Origin: JBBAEV01 sp041655735
Lineage (GTDB): Bacteria; Bacillota_I; Bacilli_A; RF39; UBA660
Assembly: GCA_041655735.1 (NCBI GenBank)
Contig: JBBAEV010000002.1
Location: forward strand, 1-54,592
Length of the DNA: 54,592 nt
Reading direction: 5' to 3'
Notes under the pieces: model-generated
What the model was told of the DNA's origin: nothing
Database searches by the model: none
Seen by the model: the letters and a program-made list of their open reading frames with translations, nothing else
In this document: positions 7,782 to 16,167 of the stretch, piece after piece
Numbering within the stretch: position 1 is the stretch's first letter
How the letters are laid out: each line of letters begins with the position of its first letter
Position numbers and translations under genes: made by a program

Positions 7782-9734
7782 ATGAAGTATTTTTATAGAA
7801 TGTGGTTAACAATTTTTTTAAGTAGCTTATTAGTAGAAATAACATTTAGATTAATAGCTTTTGGAGAGTTATTTAACCTAATATTAATTAGAATTTTATT
7901 ATTTAGTTTAACAGTATCGATAGTTATGATGATATTAATATCTTTTTTTAGGCCTATAATAACTAAAATAATTGTTTTATTATACATATTTTTAATTAGT
8001 TTTTATGGACTAATACAACTTACTTTTAATAATTTATTAGGGGCTTATATGTCATTTAAAGCATCAATAAATAATGGATTAACTAGAGTAATAAATGAAC
8101 AATTAGGAGAATTTATTAGCGCCATAAAGCTGCAATACCTTTTGTTATTTATCCCCTTTATATTATTAATATTAAACATAAAAAAGAATAAAAAGAAATG
8201 GAAAAAAAGTTTTAATCTAAATAGAACCCAAGTAATAGTATTTTTTATAATAGGTATTATTATCCATATAGCATCTTTATTAACTCTTACAGCCCAAAGT
8301 TTTAGTACTGAATATGCCATAATAGGTGATAAAGAACTATATAATTATGTTGAATATCAAGAATTAGGATTAAATCGTTTAGGATTGGTAAGATTTGGTT
8401 CTAGAGATTTAACTACAATGATATTTCCTAAGGAAAAAACAATAGATGTTGATGGTAATCTTACTCCAGGGAATAATAAATTTACTGAATCTGATTATGT
8501 GAGAAAAATAGATGATACTAAATGGGAGGAGTTAATTAATAATGAAACAGATAAAGATATACTTACTCTTCATGATTATTATATTAATCGCTTTATTACT
8601 CCTAAAAATGAGTACACTGGTGTATTTAAAGATAAGAACTTTATTTTTATTATGGCTGAAGCATTTGATTATATTGCGATAGATAAAGATATAACTCCAA
8701 CTTTATATAAAATAAGAACTGAAGGCTGGAGTTTTGAAAAAAATTATCGTCCTAAATATAGTTGTACTACTGGAGAAAGTGAATTTATTAGTTTAGTACC
8801 TATTGTACCTGTTTCAACAGTATGTACACCTAATTATTTTAAAAATAATGAATATCCAATATCTATATTTTCATTATTTAATAAAAGTAATTATTATAGT
8901 ACTTCATATCATAATTTTACTGACCAATATTATTCTCGAACAATTTATCATAAAAACATGGGAGCAATAGAATTTTATAATAGAGATAAATTAAAAAACC
9001 CTGTTTTAAATGGATGGGGCAGCGATAAAGATTTAGTTAGGCTATCTACACCATATTATATGGACAAAGATAAATTTTTTACTTTTATGATTACTTCTAG
9101 CGCTCATTTCCCTTATGATATAACAAGTACTATCCAACAACGACATTGGGATAAAGTAAAAAACTTAGATATGCCATATAAAATAAAAACTTATTTAGCA
9201 AAATCTATTGAGCTTGATCAAGCCATAGCTGATTTATTAGATAATTTAGAGCAGCGCAACAAATTAGAAGATACAGTAATCGCAATATATGGTGATCATC
9301 ATCCTCTTCGTATGGAATTATCTTATATAAAAGAGTATTCTGATGTTGATCGCAGTAAAGCCATAGATATTGATATAAATCCATTTATTATATATACTCC
9401 AAATATGGAACCTAAAGTTATTAATGAAGTAAGTGACACTTTTGATTTTGTTCCTACGATTGCGAATCTTTTTGATTTAGACTATGATCCAAGGTATTAC
9501 TTTGGTAGTGATATATTTTCAGAAGAAGAACCACTAGCGATATTCAATGGAGGTAGTTGGATCACTGAAAAGGGATATTACAATGCAGTTAAAGGAGAAT
9601 TTACTCCACATGTTGATGAAGAAGTATCAAGCAAATATATAAATAATATAACTAATTATGTAAAAGGAGCTTTTGAAATATCATCAAAGACTTTATATAA
9701 AAATTATTATAAGAAAAGATTTAATGATAAATAA
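7782..9734 (+). CDS. Lipoteichoic acid synthase-like sulfatase-family membrane enzyme
   Basis: A 650-aa protein with about five hydrophobic segments in the first 180 residues and an extracellular alkaline-phosphatase/sulfatase-fold domain. This is the LtaS layout: a polymerase that transfers glycerol phosphate from phosphatidylglycerol. Visible catalytic features are Glu293 in IMAEAFDY (metal), Thr330 in CTTGESEF (aligning with the nucleophilic Thr of LtaS KTSDxEF) and GDHHP at 504-508. Substrate cannot be fixed from sequence; an LTA primase or a related phosphotransferase is possible. GGTGG precedes ATG 7782. It is convergent with lexA, sharing a terminator. Confidence 0.85.
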   Translation: MKYFYRMWLTIFLSSLLVEITFRLIAFGELFNLILIRILLFSLTVSIVMMILISFFRPIITKIIVLLYIFLISFYGLIQLTFNNLLGAYMSFKASINNGLTRVINEQLGEFISAIKLQYLLLFIPFILLILNIKKNKKKWKKSFNLNRTQVIVFFIIGIIIHIASLLTLTAQSFSTEYAIIGDKELYNYVEYQELGLNRLGLVRFGSRDLTTMIFPKEKTIDVDGNLTPGNNKFTESDYVRKIDDTKWEELINNETDKDILTLHDYYINRFITPKNEYTGVFKDKNFIFIMAEAFDYIAIDKDITPTLYKIRTEGWSFEKNYRPKYSCTTGESEFISLVPIVPVSTVCTPNYFKNNEYPISIFSLFNKSNYYSTSYHNFTDQYYSRTIYHKNMGAIEFYNRDKLKNPVLNGWGSDKDLVRLSTPYYMDKDKFFTFMITSSAHFPYDITSTIQQRHWDKVKNLDMPYKIKTYLAKSIELDQAIADLLDNLEQRNKLEDTVIAIYGDHHPLRMELSYIKEYSDVDRSKAIDIDINPFIIYTPNMEPKVINEVSDTFDFVPTIANLFDLDYDPRYYFGSDIFSEEEPLAIFNGGSWITEKGYYNAVKGEFTPHVDEEVSSKYINNITNYVKGAFEISSKTLYKNYYKKRFNDK

Positions 9735-9762
9735 AAAACGATGAGATTTCTTATCGTTTTTA
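9733..9762. terminator. Bidirectional terminator between the LTA-synthase-like gene and lexA
   Basis: AAAAACGAT pairs with ATCGTTTTT, with A and T runs on both sides, so it can serve both convergent genes. Confidence 0.8.
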
Positions 9763-10377
9763 AAACTTTCTAAATAGTCCAATAGCTTTACCTAATATAG
9801 TTACATTGTCTAATATAATAGGATCATATAAGTCATTTTCTGGTTGCAATCTAATATAACCATTATCTTTATAAAAAGTTTTTAATGTAACTTCATCCTC
9901 GCTTGTCATGGCTACAACAATATCCCCGTTGTTAGCCACTTTACATCTTTCTATAATCATAACATCACCATCGTGAATATGTTTGTTCACCATGCTATCG
10001 CCACTCACTTCTAAAGCAAATACTTCTTTGCGGGGCGGAACTAGTTCAATAGGTAGTGAAAATGTCTCGTCAGGTCTTTCAATAGCGGTAATAGGATCTC
10101 CTGCGGTAACTTTACCTAATAAAGGGACTTCAATTACTCTATCATATGATGGTTCAAATTCATTCTTTACTAATAACTCAATGGCTCTATTCTTTTGTTC
10201 GTCCTTTTTGATAAAACCCTTAAGTTCAAGATTAGAAAGATGAGAATGAATAGTTGCGGGGGAAGATAAGTTTAAGGCTTTTCCTATTTCTCTGACAGTA
10301 GGAGGATAGCCATTTGACACAATATATTTTTTTATAAAAGTTAGAATTTCCTCTTGTCTATCGGTTAAATTTTCCAT
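9760..10377 (-). CDS. lexA: SOS repressor LexA
   Basis: LexA represses DNA-damage genes and cleaves itself when RecA filaments form. The winged helix is in the first 60 residues (PTVREIGKALNLSSPATIHS). The self-cleavage site is Ala92-Gly93 in VTAGDP, the catalytic Ser is Ser128 in GDSMV, and the general-base Lys is Lys166 in VTLKTFYK. Length 205 aa matches B. subtilis LexA. AAGGAGGTTATTA precedes the ATG. Two LexA boxes lie in the upstream intergenic space shared with the divergent small gene, so lexA is autoregulated. Confidence 0.97.
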   Translation of the reverse strand: MENLTDRQEEILTFIKKYIVSNGYPPTVREIGKALNLSSPATIHSHLSNLELKGFIKKDEQKNRAIELLVKNEFEPSYDRVIEVPLLGKVTAGDPITAIERPDETFSLPIELVPPRKEVFALEVSGDSMVNKHIHDGDVMIIERCKVANNGDIVVAMTSEDEVTLKTFYKDNGYIRLQPENDLYDPIILDNVTILGKAIGLFRKF

Positions 10378-10410
10378 TAATAACCTCCTTATATTTAATG
10401 CTACATTTAC

Positions 10411-10450
10411 ATATTAACATAATAAGTGTAAAAAGTCAAACATTTGTTCG
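10411..10450 (-). promoter_or_regulatory. lexA promoter with LexA operator
   Basis: On the minus strand TTGACT (10434-10439) and TAATAT (10411-10416) are 17 bases apart. A LexA box, CGAACAAATGTTTG on the minus strand (10437-10450), fits the Gram-positive consensus CGAACRNRYGTTYG and overlaps the -35. Confidence 0.85.
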
Positions 10451-10458
10451 AAAACTTA

Positions 10459-10487
10459 TTGACACGAACAAACGTTTGTATTAATAT
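10459..10487 (+). promoter_or_regulatory. SOS promoter of the small membrane gene
   Basis: TTGACA (10459-10464) and TAATAT (10482-10487) have a 17-base spacer. A perfect LexA box, CGAACAAACGTTTG (10465-10478), fills that spacer, so LexA binding would block RNA polymerase. Confidence 0.88.
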
Positions 10488-10512
10488 TGAGATGTAATGA
10501 AGGAGGGGTAAT

Positions 10513-10653
10513 GTGAAAATTTTATTAAAAAACAAAATTGTAGTGATCTTTTATGTAATGGTGGTGTTTTTTACATATTTATTAATGTATCGGGTTGAAA
10601 GTTTAGAAAACAAAAACATAAATCATAATAATTTAGTTATTAATATTAGATAA
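10513..10653 (+). CDS. YneA/SosA-like SOS-induced membrane peptide (putative division inhibitor)
   Basis: A 46-aa product. The strong ribosome-binding site GGAGGGG precedes both ATG 10511, which is followed at once by TGA, and GTG 10513, which opens a 46-codon frame. Residues 9-25 are hydrophobic (IVVIFYVMVVFFTYLLM), with Lys before and a polar Asn-rich tail after: one membrane span. It lies divergent from lexA under a perfect LexA box, with tkt downstream. That is where yneA (Bacillus) and sosA (Staphylococcus) sit, both SOS-induced single-span inhibitors of septation. It lacks the LysM domain of YneA and is shorter than SosA, so the assignment rests on position, regulation and topology rather than on sequence identity. 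Confidence 0.7.
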   Translation: MKILLKNKIVVIFYVMVVFFTYLLMYRVESLENKNINHNNLVINIR

Positions 10654-10680
10654 AGACAAAATTTTGTCTTTTTTTCTTTT
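10652..10680 (+). terminator. Intrinsic terminator after the SOS peptide gene
   Basis: The palindrome AAAGACAAAATTTTGTCTTT starts in the stop codon and is followed by a T-rich run. Confidence 0.85.
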
Positions 10681-10696
10681 CAATTAAAAAATACTC

Positions 10697-10705
10697 TGTT
10701 ATAAT
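10697..10705 (+). promoter_or_regulatory. Extended -10 promoter of tkt
   Basis: TGTTATAAT, 29 bases before the tkt ATG. Confidence 0.6.
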
Positions 10706-10734
10706 GATAATAGAATAAAATAGGAGGGGTACCT

Positions 10735-12732
10735 ATGACGCTTAATGATAAAAAGATAGTCGATACTATTAAAATGTTAAGTATTGATATGATTAATGAG
10801 GCAAAAAGTGGTCATCCTGGTATTGTTTTAGGAGCGGCCCCTATTTTATATACTTTATTTTTAAAACATTTAAATATTAGTATTAATGATCCTGAATGGA
10901 TTAATAGAGATAGATTTATTATGTCGGCAGGACATGGTAGTGCTCTTTTATATGCGACTATGTTTATGGCTGGTTATAATATTACTTTAGATGATTTAAA
11001 AGGATTTAGAAAAATAGATTCTAAAACTCCGGGGCATCCTGAATATAAAGTGACACCTGGGGTTGAAATAACAACTGGACCTTTAGGACAAGGCTTGGGA
11101 AATGCTGTTGGTATGGCTATGGCTGAAAGAAAATTGGCTTCTATGTTTAATATTGATAAAAAGGGTTTATTTGCTCAAGATATTAATATATTTAATCATT
11201 ATACCTATGTTCTTTGTAGTGATGGCGATTTAATGGAGGGCATATCATATGAAGCAGCATCTCTTGCGGGAACACTAAAACTAGGGAGATTAATTGTTTT
11301 ATATGATTCAAATAATGTTAGTTTAGATGGTTCTACCAATAAAACATTTACTGAAAATGTATTAGGAAGATTTAGTGCTTTAGGATGGCATACACAGTAT
11401 GTTAATAATGGTGAAGATGTCAATAAAGTAAGTAAAGCTATTGCTAGAGCTAAAAAAGTTTTAGATAAACCTTCAATAATTGAAATAAAAACTATTATAG
11501 GTAAAGGAGTAGTAGGAGAAGGAACTAATAAAGTTCATGGAACTCCTTTATCAGAGTCAGAAATAGAAACTTTAAAACAAAAATTAGGTTATAATAAAAG
11601 TTCTTTCTTAGTATCACAAAAAGCAATGACAGAATTTAAGAATTTAATATCAGAACGTATTAATAGCGTTTATTCAAAATGGGCAGAAGAATATAAATTA
11701 TATATGAAAGAAGCAAAAGATACCACAAAAGAATTATTAAATCAATTAATTCAAAACAAATTTACTTTTGATATATCTCAAAACATGTGGAATTTTACTG
11801 AAGACACTAATGAAGCAACAAGGGTTACTAATGGTAAAGTTATGAATATTGTTGCGGAAAATCTACCTAATTTTATTGGTGGTAGTGCTGATTTAGCTTC
11901 ATCTACTAAAACGTATATAAATAAAGAAAAAAATTTCTTGTATCCATCATATACTGGTAAAAATATTTGGTTTGGAGTTAGAGAACATCTTATGGGAGCT
12001 GTTTTAAATGGATTTGCGGTATCAGGATTTTATCCATTTGGATCCACGTTCTTAAATTTTGCTGATTATTTAAAGCCAGCATTAAGATTAGGGGCTTTAA
12101 TGGATTTGCCAGTGACCTATATATTTACTCATGATTCAGTAGATATTGGCCAAGATGGTCCTACCCATCAACCTATTGAACAATTAGCTATGCTTCGTGC
12201 TACTCCTAATTTAAATGTATATAGACCAGCTGATGCGAATGAAGTAGTGGGTGTATGGAAAGATATTTTAAATAAGAAAAAACCTAGCGCAATAGTATTA
12301 GGAAGAAATGATGTGAAATTACAACCAGGAAGTAAAGTTGATGAGGTAAGCAAGGGTGGATATATTATATCTAAAGAAGAAAAATATCCAAGAGGTATAA
12401 TTATTGCTACTGGTAGTGAAGTTCAAATGGCTAATTTAATAAAGAATGAATTGATTAAAAAAGGAATAGACATTAGGGTAGTCAGTATGCCATGTGTTGA
12501 AAATTTCTTAACTCAACCTAAAGAATATCAAGATGAATTATTTCCAATAGGTATTAAAAAGATAGTAATAGAACCATCTTCAGATAGTGTTTGGCATCGC
12601 TTTGTATATAACGATAAATATCTTATTAATATCAATGAATTTGGTGCGAGTGGTACTAGAGAACAAGTATTAAAGAAATTAAAAATAGATTATGTATCAG
12701 TACTTGAAAGAGTAGAAAAATTATTAAGATAA
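10735..12732 (+). CDS. tkt: Transketolase
   Basis: A thiamine-diphosphate enzyme of the non-oxidative pentose phosphate pathway that transfers two-carbon units between sugar phosphates. The N-terminal TPP domain shows EAKSGHPG, the GPLGQG segment, and the TPP motif SDGDLMEG (Asp163-Gly164-Asp165) with the following Asn. The middle pyrimidine domain has GSADLASSTKT, GVREHLMG and THDSVDIGQDGPTHQPIEQ. The C-terminal domain follows. Length 665 aa is typical. TAGGAGGGG precedes the ATG. Its place between the SOS peptide and sirA/yneF matches B. subtilis. Confidence 0.97.
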   Translation: MTLNDKKIVDTIKMLSIDMINEAKSGHPGIVLGAAPILYTLFLKHLNISINDPEWINRDRFIMSAGHGSALLYATMFMAGYNITLDDLKGFRKIDSKTPGHPEYKVTPGVEITTGPLGQGLGNAVGMAMAERKLASMFNIDKKGLFAQDINIFNHYTYVLCSDGDLMEGISYEAASLAGTLKLGRLIVLYDSNNVSLDGSTNKTFTENVLGRFSALGWHTQYVNNGEDVNKVSKAIARAKKVLDKPSIIEIKTIIGKGVVGEGTNKVHGTPLSESEIETLKQKLGYNKSSFLVSQKAMTEFKNLISERINSVYSKWAEEYKLYMKEAKDTTKELLNQLIQNKFTFDISQNMWNFTEDTNEATRVTNGKVMNIVAENLPNFIGGSADLASSTKTYINKEKNFLYPSYTGKNIWFGVREHLMGAVLNGFAVSGFYPFGSTFLNFADYLKPALRLGALMDLPVTYIFTHDSVDIGQDGPTHQPIEQLAMLRATPNLNVYRPADANEVVGVWKDILNKKKPSAIVLGRNDVKLQPGSKVDEVSKGGYIISKEEKYPRGIIIATGSEVQMANLIKNELIKKGIDIRVVSMPCVENFLTQPKEYQDELFPIGIKKIVIEPSSDSVWHRFVYNDKYLININEFGASGTREQVLKKLKIDYVSVLERVEKLLR

Positions 12733-12746
12733 TCTACTCTTTTTTG
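12707..12746 (+). terminator. Intrinsic terminator after tkt
   Basis: AAAGAGTAG in the last tkt codons pairs with CTACTCTTT (12734-12742), followed by T residues. Confidence 0.75.
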
Positions 12747-12800
12747 ACATCTTTTTATCTTATTAATTTATATACTAGTTAAGAAGATAGAGGTGATTAA

Positions 12801-13232
12801 ATGCGTACATATTATATATTTTGTATTAATAATCATTTTTGTACTTTTTATAAAGAAAATCCGCATATCATTTATGATATGTTAAATCAATTATATAAAT
12901 TAAATAAAAAAGACTTTATGATGGGATACCGTCTTTTTGAACAAATGTGCTTACCTTTTAATAAAAATAGTTTAAACGAGTATATATATAATAATCATAA
13001 TAAAGATATTTCATATCAACATATAAATAATAATCATATAATAAATAATATATATACTAATGAATTGAGTAAATTAATAGTAAAAAATATATATATAAAA
13101 ATAACTACTAATCTTCCTTATTCCATACTCTATAATACTTTAAATAGATATAATGAAAATCTTTTTATTTGTGATTTTAATAATGAAGATTATTTTTGGC
13201 TTGATAAAGTTTCAATGGAAACCCTTGTCTAA
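12801..13232 (+). CDS. sirA: Sporulation inhibitor of replication SirA (YneE)
   Basis: SirA binds DnaA domain I and stops new rounds of replication when a cell commits to sporulation. The 143-aa product begins MRTYYIFCINNHFCTFY and ends LFICDFNNEDYFWLDKV. This resembles the recalled B. subtilis SirA start (HYYTYLIKEEFANHYFG) and end (FLAMDFNSKRYGWLNPV). Length is nearly the same as B. subtilis SirA (about 148 aa). The position between tkt and yneF is exactly that of yneE/sirA. The middle is Asn/Ile-rich and diverged. AGAGGTGAT precedes the ATG. I compared the ends by eye from memory, not by alignment. Confidence 0.82.
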   Translation: MRTYYIFCINNHFCTFYKENPHIIYDMLNQLYKLNKKDFMMGYRLFEQMCLPFNKNSLNEYIYNNHNKDISYQHINNNHIINNIYTNELSKLIVKNIYIKITTNLPYSILYNTLNRYNENLFICDFNNEDYFWLDKVSMETLV

Positions 13233-13274
13233 ATCAATATTTTCTAGTAAAATATAAATATAAGGAGGAATGAG

Positions 13275-13484
13275 ATGTTAGGAGATATTTTATATGTATT
13301 AGGTGGCCTTATCGTAGGGGCAATAGCAGGATTTTTTATCGCAAAAAAGATAATGATGAAATATTTAAAGAAAAATCCACCTATTAATGAACAAATGATA
13401 AAAATAATGATGACACAAATGGGAAGAACTCCTTCTCAAAAACAAATTAATCAGGTAATGAAAGCAATGAGTAAACAAATGTAA
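13275..13484 (+). CDS. yneF: UPF0154 membrane protein YneF
   Basis: A 69-aa protein with one N-terminal membrane segment (about residues 4-24, ILYVLGGLIVGAIAGFFIA) followed by the family signature KNPPINEQMIK and IMMTQMGRTPSQKQINQV. This matches the small conserved YneF family of Firmicutes and some Mollicutes, whose function is not known. AAGGAGGAATG provides the ribosome-binding site. It follows sirA as in B. subtilis. A terminator stem overlaps its 3' end. Confidence 0.92.
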   Translation: MLGDILYVLGGLIVGAIAGFFIAKKIMMKYLKKNPPINEQMIKIMMTQMGRTPSQKQINQVMKAMSKQM

Positions 13485-13498
13485 TCATTGCTTTTTTA
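13461..13498 (+). terminator. Intrinsic terminator overlapping the yneF 3' end
   Basis: AAAGCAATGA (13461-13470) pairs with TCATTGCTTT (13485-13494), followed by T residues. Confidence 0.8.
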
Positions 13499-13525
13499 AA
13501 TGCATAAATTTTATTGGTGATATAT

Positions 13526-14173
13526 ATGATGATTGGCATTATAGGAAGACCATTAAAAGTAGAGGGTTTTAATAAAATAATATATTCTAAAGCTGTTATT
13601 GATGTTATATTGAGATACAATGCTATTCCTATAGGAATTATCCCTACTATTATTAATATCTCTAATGAAATAGATAAAACAGAAAAAGAAAAAATATATA
13701 AAATGATAGATTTATGTGATGGTATAATTTTACAAGGTGGTAGTAATTATTATAACTATGATATAGAAGCAATTAAATATATTAATGATAAAGATATACC
13801 ATTATTAGGTATATGTTTAGGAATGCAATCTATGGCCATTACAACGGGTGGTAAACTAACAAATATAAATGATCATAAAGATATTAGTATGAAATACGTT
13901 CATAAGGTAAAATTAAAAAAAGATTCGGTACTATATAAAATATATAAAAAAGAATGTCTTATGGTTAATTCTAATCATAAAAGTAAAGTAATAAATAGTG
14001 GTAATTATATAGTTACTGGATATGATTTAAAGGGTAACATTGAGGCAATAGAATTACCTAATAAAACATTTAATATTGGAGTCCAGTGGCATCCTGAATA
14101 TATGATTAATTATGATGAAGATGCTAAAAAAATATTTGATGAATTTTTTAATATTATAAAGACTAAAAAATAA
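13526..14173 (+). CDS. Class-I glutamine amidotransferase-like hydrolase (peptidase C26, PuuD-type)
   Basis: The protein resembles gamma-glutamyl-gamma-aminobutyrate hydrolases: it begins IGIIGRP, has GIILQGGSNYY, a nucleophile elbow GICLGMQSM with Cys97, and the catalytic His189-Glu191 pair in WHPEY. The Cys-His-Glu triad is complete, so it should hydrolyse a gamma-glutamyl amide; the substrate is not shown by sequence. TTG 13514 and GTG 13517 are in frame, but GGTGA (13516-13520) is the ribosome-binding site, so ATG 13526 (or 13529) is the start. About 216 aa, slightly short for PuuD. No polyamine genes are nearby. Confidence 0.8.
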   Translation: MMIGIIGRPLKVEGFNKIIYSKAVIDVILRYNAIPIGIIPTIINISNEIDKTEKEKIYKMIDLCDGIILQGGSNYYNYDIEAIKYINDKDIPLLGICLGMQSMAITTGGKLTNINDHKDISMKYVHKVKLKKDSVLYKIYKKECLMVNSNHKSKVINSGNYIVTGYDLKGNIEAIELPNKTFNIGVQWHPEYMINYDEDAKKIFDEFFNIIKTKK

Positions 14174-14200
14174 GCAATATAGATTAATTGCTTTTTTTTT
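14172..14200 (+). terminator. Intrinsic terminator
   Basis: AAGCAAT and ATTGCTT form a stem followed by a run of ten T, the last of which joins the parE promoter element. Confidence 0.8.
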
Positions 14201-14208
14201 GTTATAAT
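14200..14208 (+). promoter_or_regulatory. Extended -10 promoter of parE
   Basis: TGTTATAAT directly after the terminator T-run and 29 bases before ATG 14238. Confidence 0.6.
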
Positions 14209-14237
14209 AATTAATGTTGATAGTAAGGGATGATGTT

Positions 14238-16145
14238 ATGGCATTAAAATATGATGAAAAATCAATTAAAGTATTACAAGGGTTAGATGCAGTAAGAAAA
14301 AGACCAGCTATGTATATTGGATCTACTGATAAAAGAGGATTACATCATTTAGTATGGGAAATAGTAGATAATTCCATAGATGAAACACTTGCGGGGTTTG
14401 GCAATTATATAAAAGTTATCATTCATAAAGACGGTAGTGTAAGTGTTACTGATAAGGGTAGAGGTGTACCTACTGGTAAACATGAAAGTGGTAAATCTAC
14501 TCCTGAGGTAATATATACTATTTTACATGCTGGTGGTAAATTTGATGAAAGTGGATATAAAGTATCAGGAGGACTTCATGGTGTTGGTAGTAGTGTTGTT
14601 AATGCACTAAGTAGCTGGATGGAAGTGTTTATAAAAAGAGCTGGTTTTGAATACTATATTAAATTCGAAAATGGTGGTAAAACCATCATACCTTTAAAGA
14701 AAATAGGAACTACAAAAGAAACAGGTACTACTGTTAAATTTATGCCTGATAGTAATATTTTTTCATCTACATCTTTCTCATTTACAAAAATATGTGAAAG
14801 AATGCAGGAAAGTGCTTTCCTAATAAAAGGATTAACTATGGAAGCAATAGATGAAGAAGATAATAAAAAAGAAGTATATCATTATGAAAATGGATTAAAT
14901 GCTTTTGTAGAATTTATTGTAGGAGATAAAAAGACTTTACATAAGGTGGTTAATTTTAATGGAGAAAATAGTGGTATTGAAGTAGAATTATCATTCCAAT
15001 ATACAGAAGGATATTCAGAGAACATTATATCCTTTGTTAATAATGTTAAAACTATTGATGGTGGTACTCATGAAGTAGGATTAAAAAGCGTAATTACAAG
15101 AGTATTTAATGAATATGCTAGAACTAATGGTTATTTAAAACAAAAAGATAGTAATTTAGATGGCAATGATGTTAGAGAAGGACTAGTAGCTATTCTTAGT
15201 TTAAGAATACCTGAAAAATTATTACAATTTGAAGGTCAAACTAAGGGTAAATTAGGAACTTCAGAGGCTAGAGGAGTAGTTGAAAAGATAGTTGGCGAAA
15301 AACTAATGTTTTTCTTAGAAGAAAATAAAGAAATAGCTTCTAACATTATGAATAAAATAATCAAATCGAAAATAGTTAGAGAAGCTGCCAGAAAAGCTAG
15401 AGAAGCCGCTAGAAAAGGAACAGGAAAAAAGAAAAATGAAAAACTACTAAGTGGTAAACTAACTCCTGCACAAACAAAAAACAAAGATAAGAATGAACTG
15501 TTTTTAGTAGAAGGAGATAGTGCTGGTGGTTCTGCTAAACAAGGAAGAGATAGAAAATTTCAAGCTATTCTTCCTCTTCGTGGTAAAGTATTAAATAGTG
15601 AAAGAGCTAAAATGGATGAAATATTAAAAAATGAAGAAATAAATACTATAATTCATACTATAGGTGCAGGTGTGGGAAGTGACTTTACAATAGGTGATTG
15701 TAATTATGATAAAATAATTATTATGACTGATGCTGACTTTGATGGTGCCCATATTCAAGTATTATTACTTACTTTCTTTTATCGTTATATGAGACCTTTA
15801 ATAGAAGCAGGTAAACTTTATATTGCGATGCCACCTTTATATAAAATAGTAAGAGGAAAAGAAGTAGAATATGCTTGGAGTGATGAAGAATTAAAAGAAA
15901 AAATATCAGGTAAAACAGGTCACACTATTCAAAGATATAAGGGACTAGGAGAAATGAATGCTGATCAATTATGGGATACTACTATGAATCCTGATAGAAG
16001 ATCTATTATTAAAATTAATATTATGGATGCCGCAATTGCTGAAAGAAGAGTAAGTGTTCTTATGGGGGATAAAGTAGAGCCTCGTAAGGAATGGATTGAA
16101 GAAAATGTTGAATTTTCTTTAGAAGATGATTATAATATAAGTTAA
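14238..16145 (+). CDS. parE: DNA topoisomerase IV subunit B
   Basis: ParE is the ATPase subunit of topoisomerase IV, which decatenates daughter chromosomes. The GHKL ATPase has EIVDNSIDE, DKGRGVPTG and GGLHGVGSSVVNALS. The TOPRIM domain has LVEGDSAGGSAKQGRDRKFQ and the DADFDGAHI metal motif. The MYIGSTDKRGLHHLVWE start and ILPLRGKVLNSERAKMDEI are ParE-like rather than GyrB-like. ATG 14214 is in frame but lacks a ribosome-binding site, whereas AAGGGA (14225-14230) fits ATG 14238, giving 635 aa. The partner parC is not adjacent as usual but 9.5 kb downstream, after uvrB, uvrA and uvrC. Confidence 0.94.
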   Translation: MALKYDEKSIKVLQGLDAVRKRPAMYIGSTDKRGLHHLVWEIVDNSIDETLAGFGNYIKVIIHKDGSVSVTDKGRGVPTGKHESGKSTPEVIYTILHAGGKFDESGYKVSGGLHGVGSSVVNALSSWMEVFIKRAGFEYYIKFENGGKTIIPLKKIGTTKETGTTVKFMPDSNIFSSTSFSFTKICERMQESAFLIKGLTMEAIDEEDNKKEVYHYENGLNAFVEFIVGDKKTLHKVVNFNGENSGIEVELSFQYTEGYSENIISFVNNVKTIDGGTHEVGLKSVITRVFNEYARTNGYLKQKDSNLDGNDVREGLVAILSLRIPEKLLQFEGQTKGKLGTSEARGVVEKIVGEKLMFFLEENKEIASNIMNKIIKSKIVREAARKAREAARKGTGKKKNEKLLSGKLTPAQTKNKDKNELFLVEGDSAGGSAKQGRDRKFQAILPLRGKVLNSERAKMDEILKNEEINTIIHTIGAGVGSDFTIGDCNYDKIIIMTDADFDGAHIQVLLLTFFYRYMRPLIEAGKLYIAMPPLYKIVRGKEVEYAWSDEELKEKISGKTGHTIQRYKGLGEMNADQLWDTTMNPDRRSIIKINIMDAAIAERRVSVLMGDKVEPRKEWIEENVEFSLEDDYNIS

Positions 16146-16167
16146 TTTATAAATCGGGGGATTTGAT

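Noticed and set aside
15236..15484. Minus-strand open frame of 82 codons inside parE
   Set aside because: It lies fully within a well-conserved coding region, has low-complexity Phe/Ser/Leu composition typical of an antisense shadow, and no ribosome-binding site.
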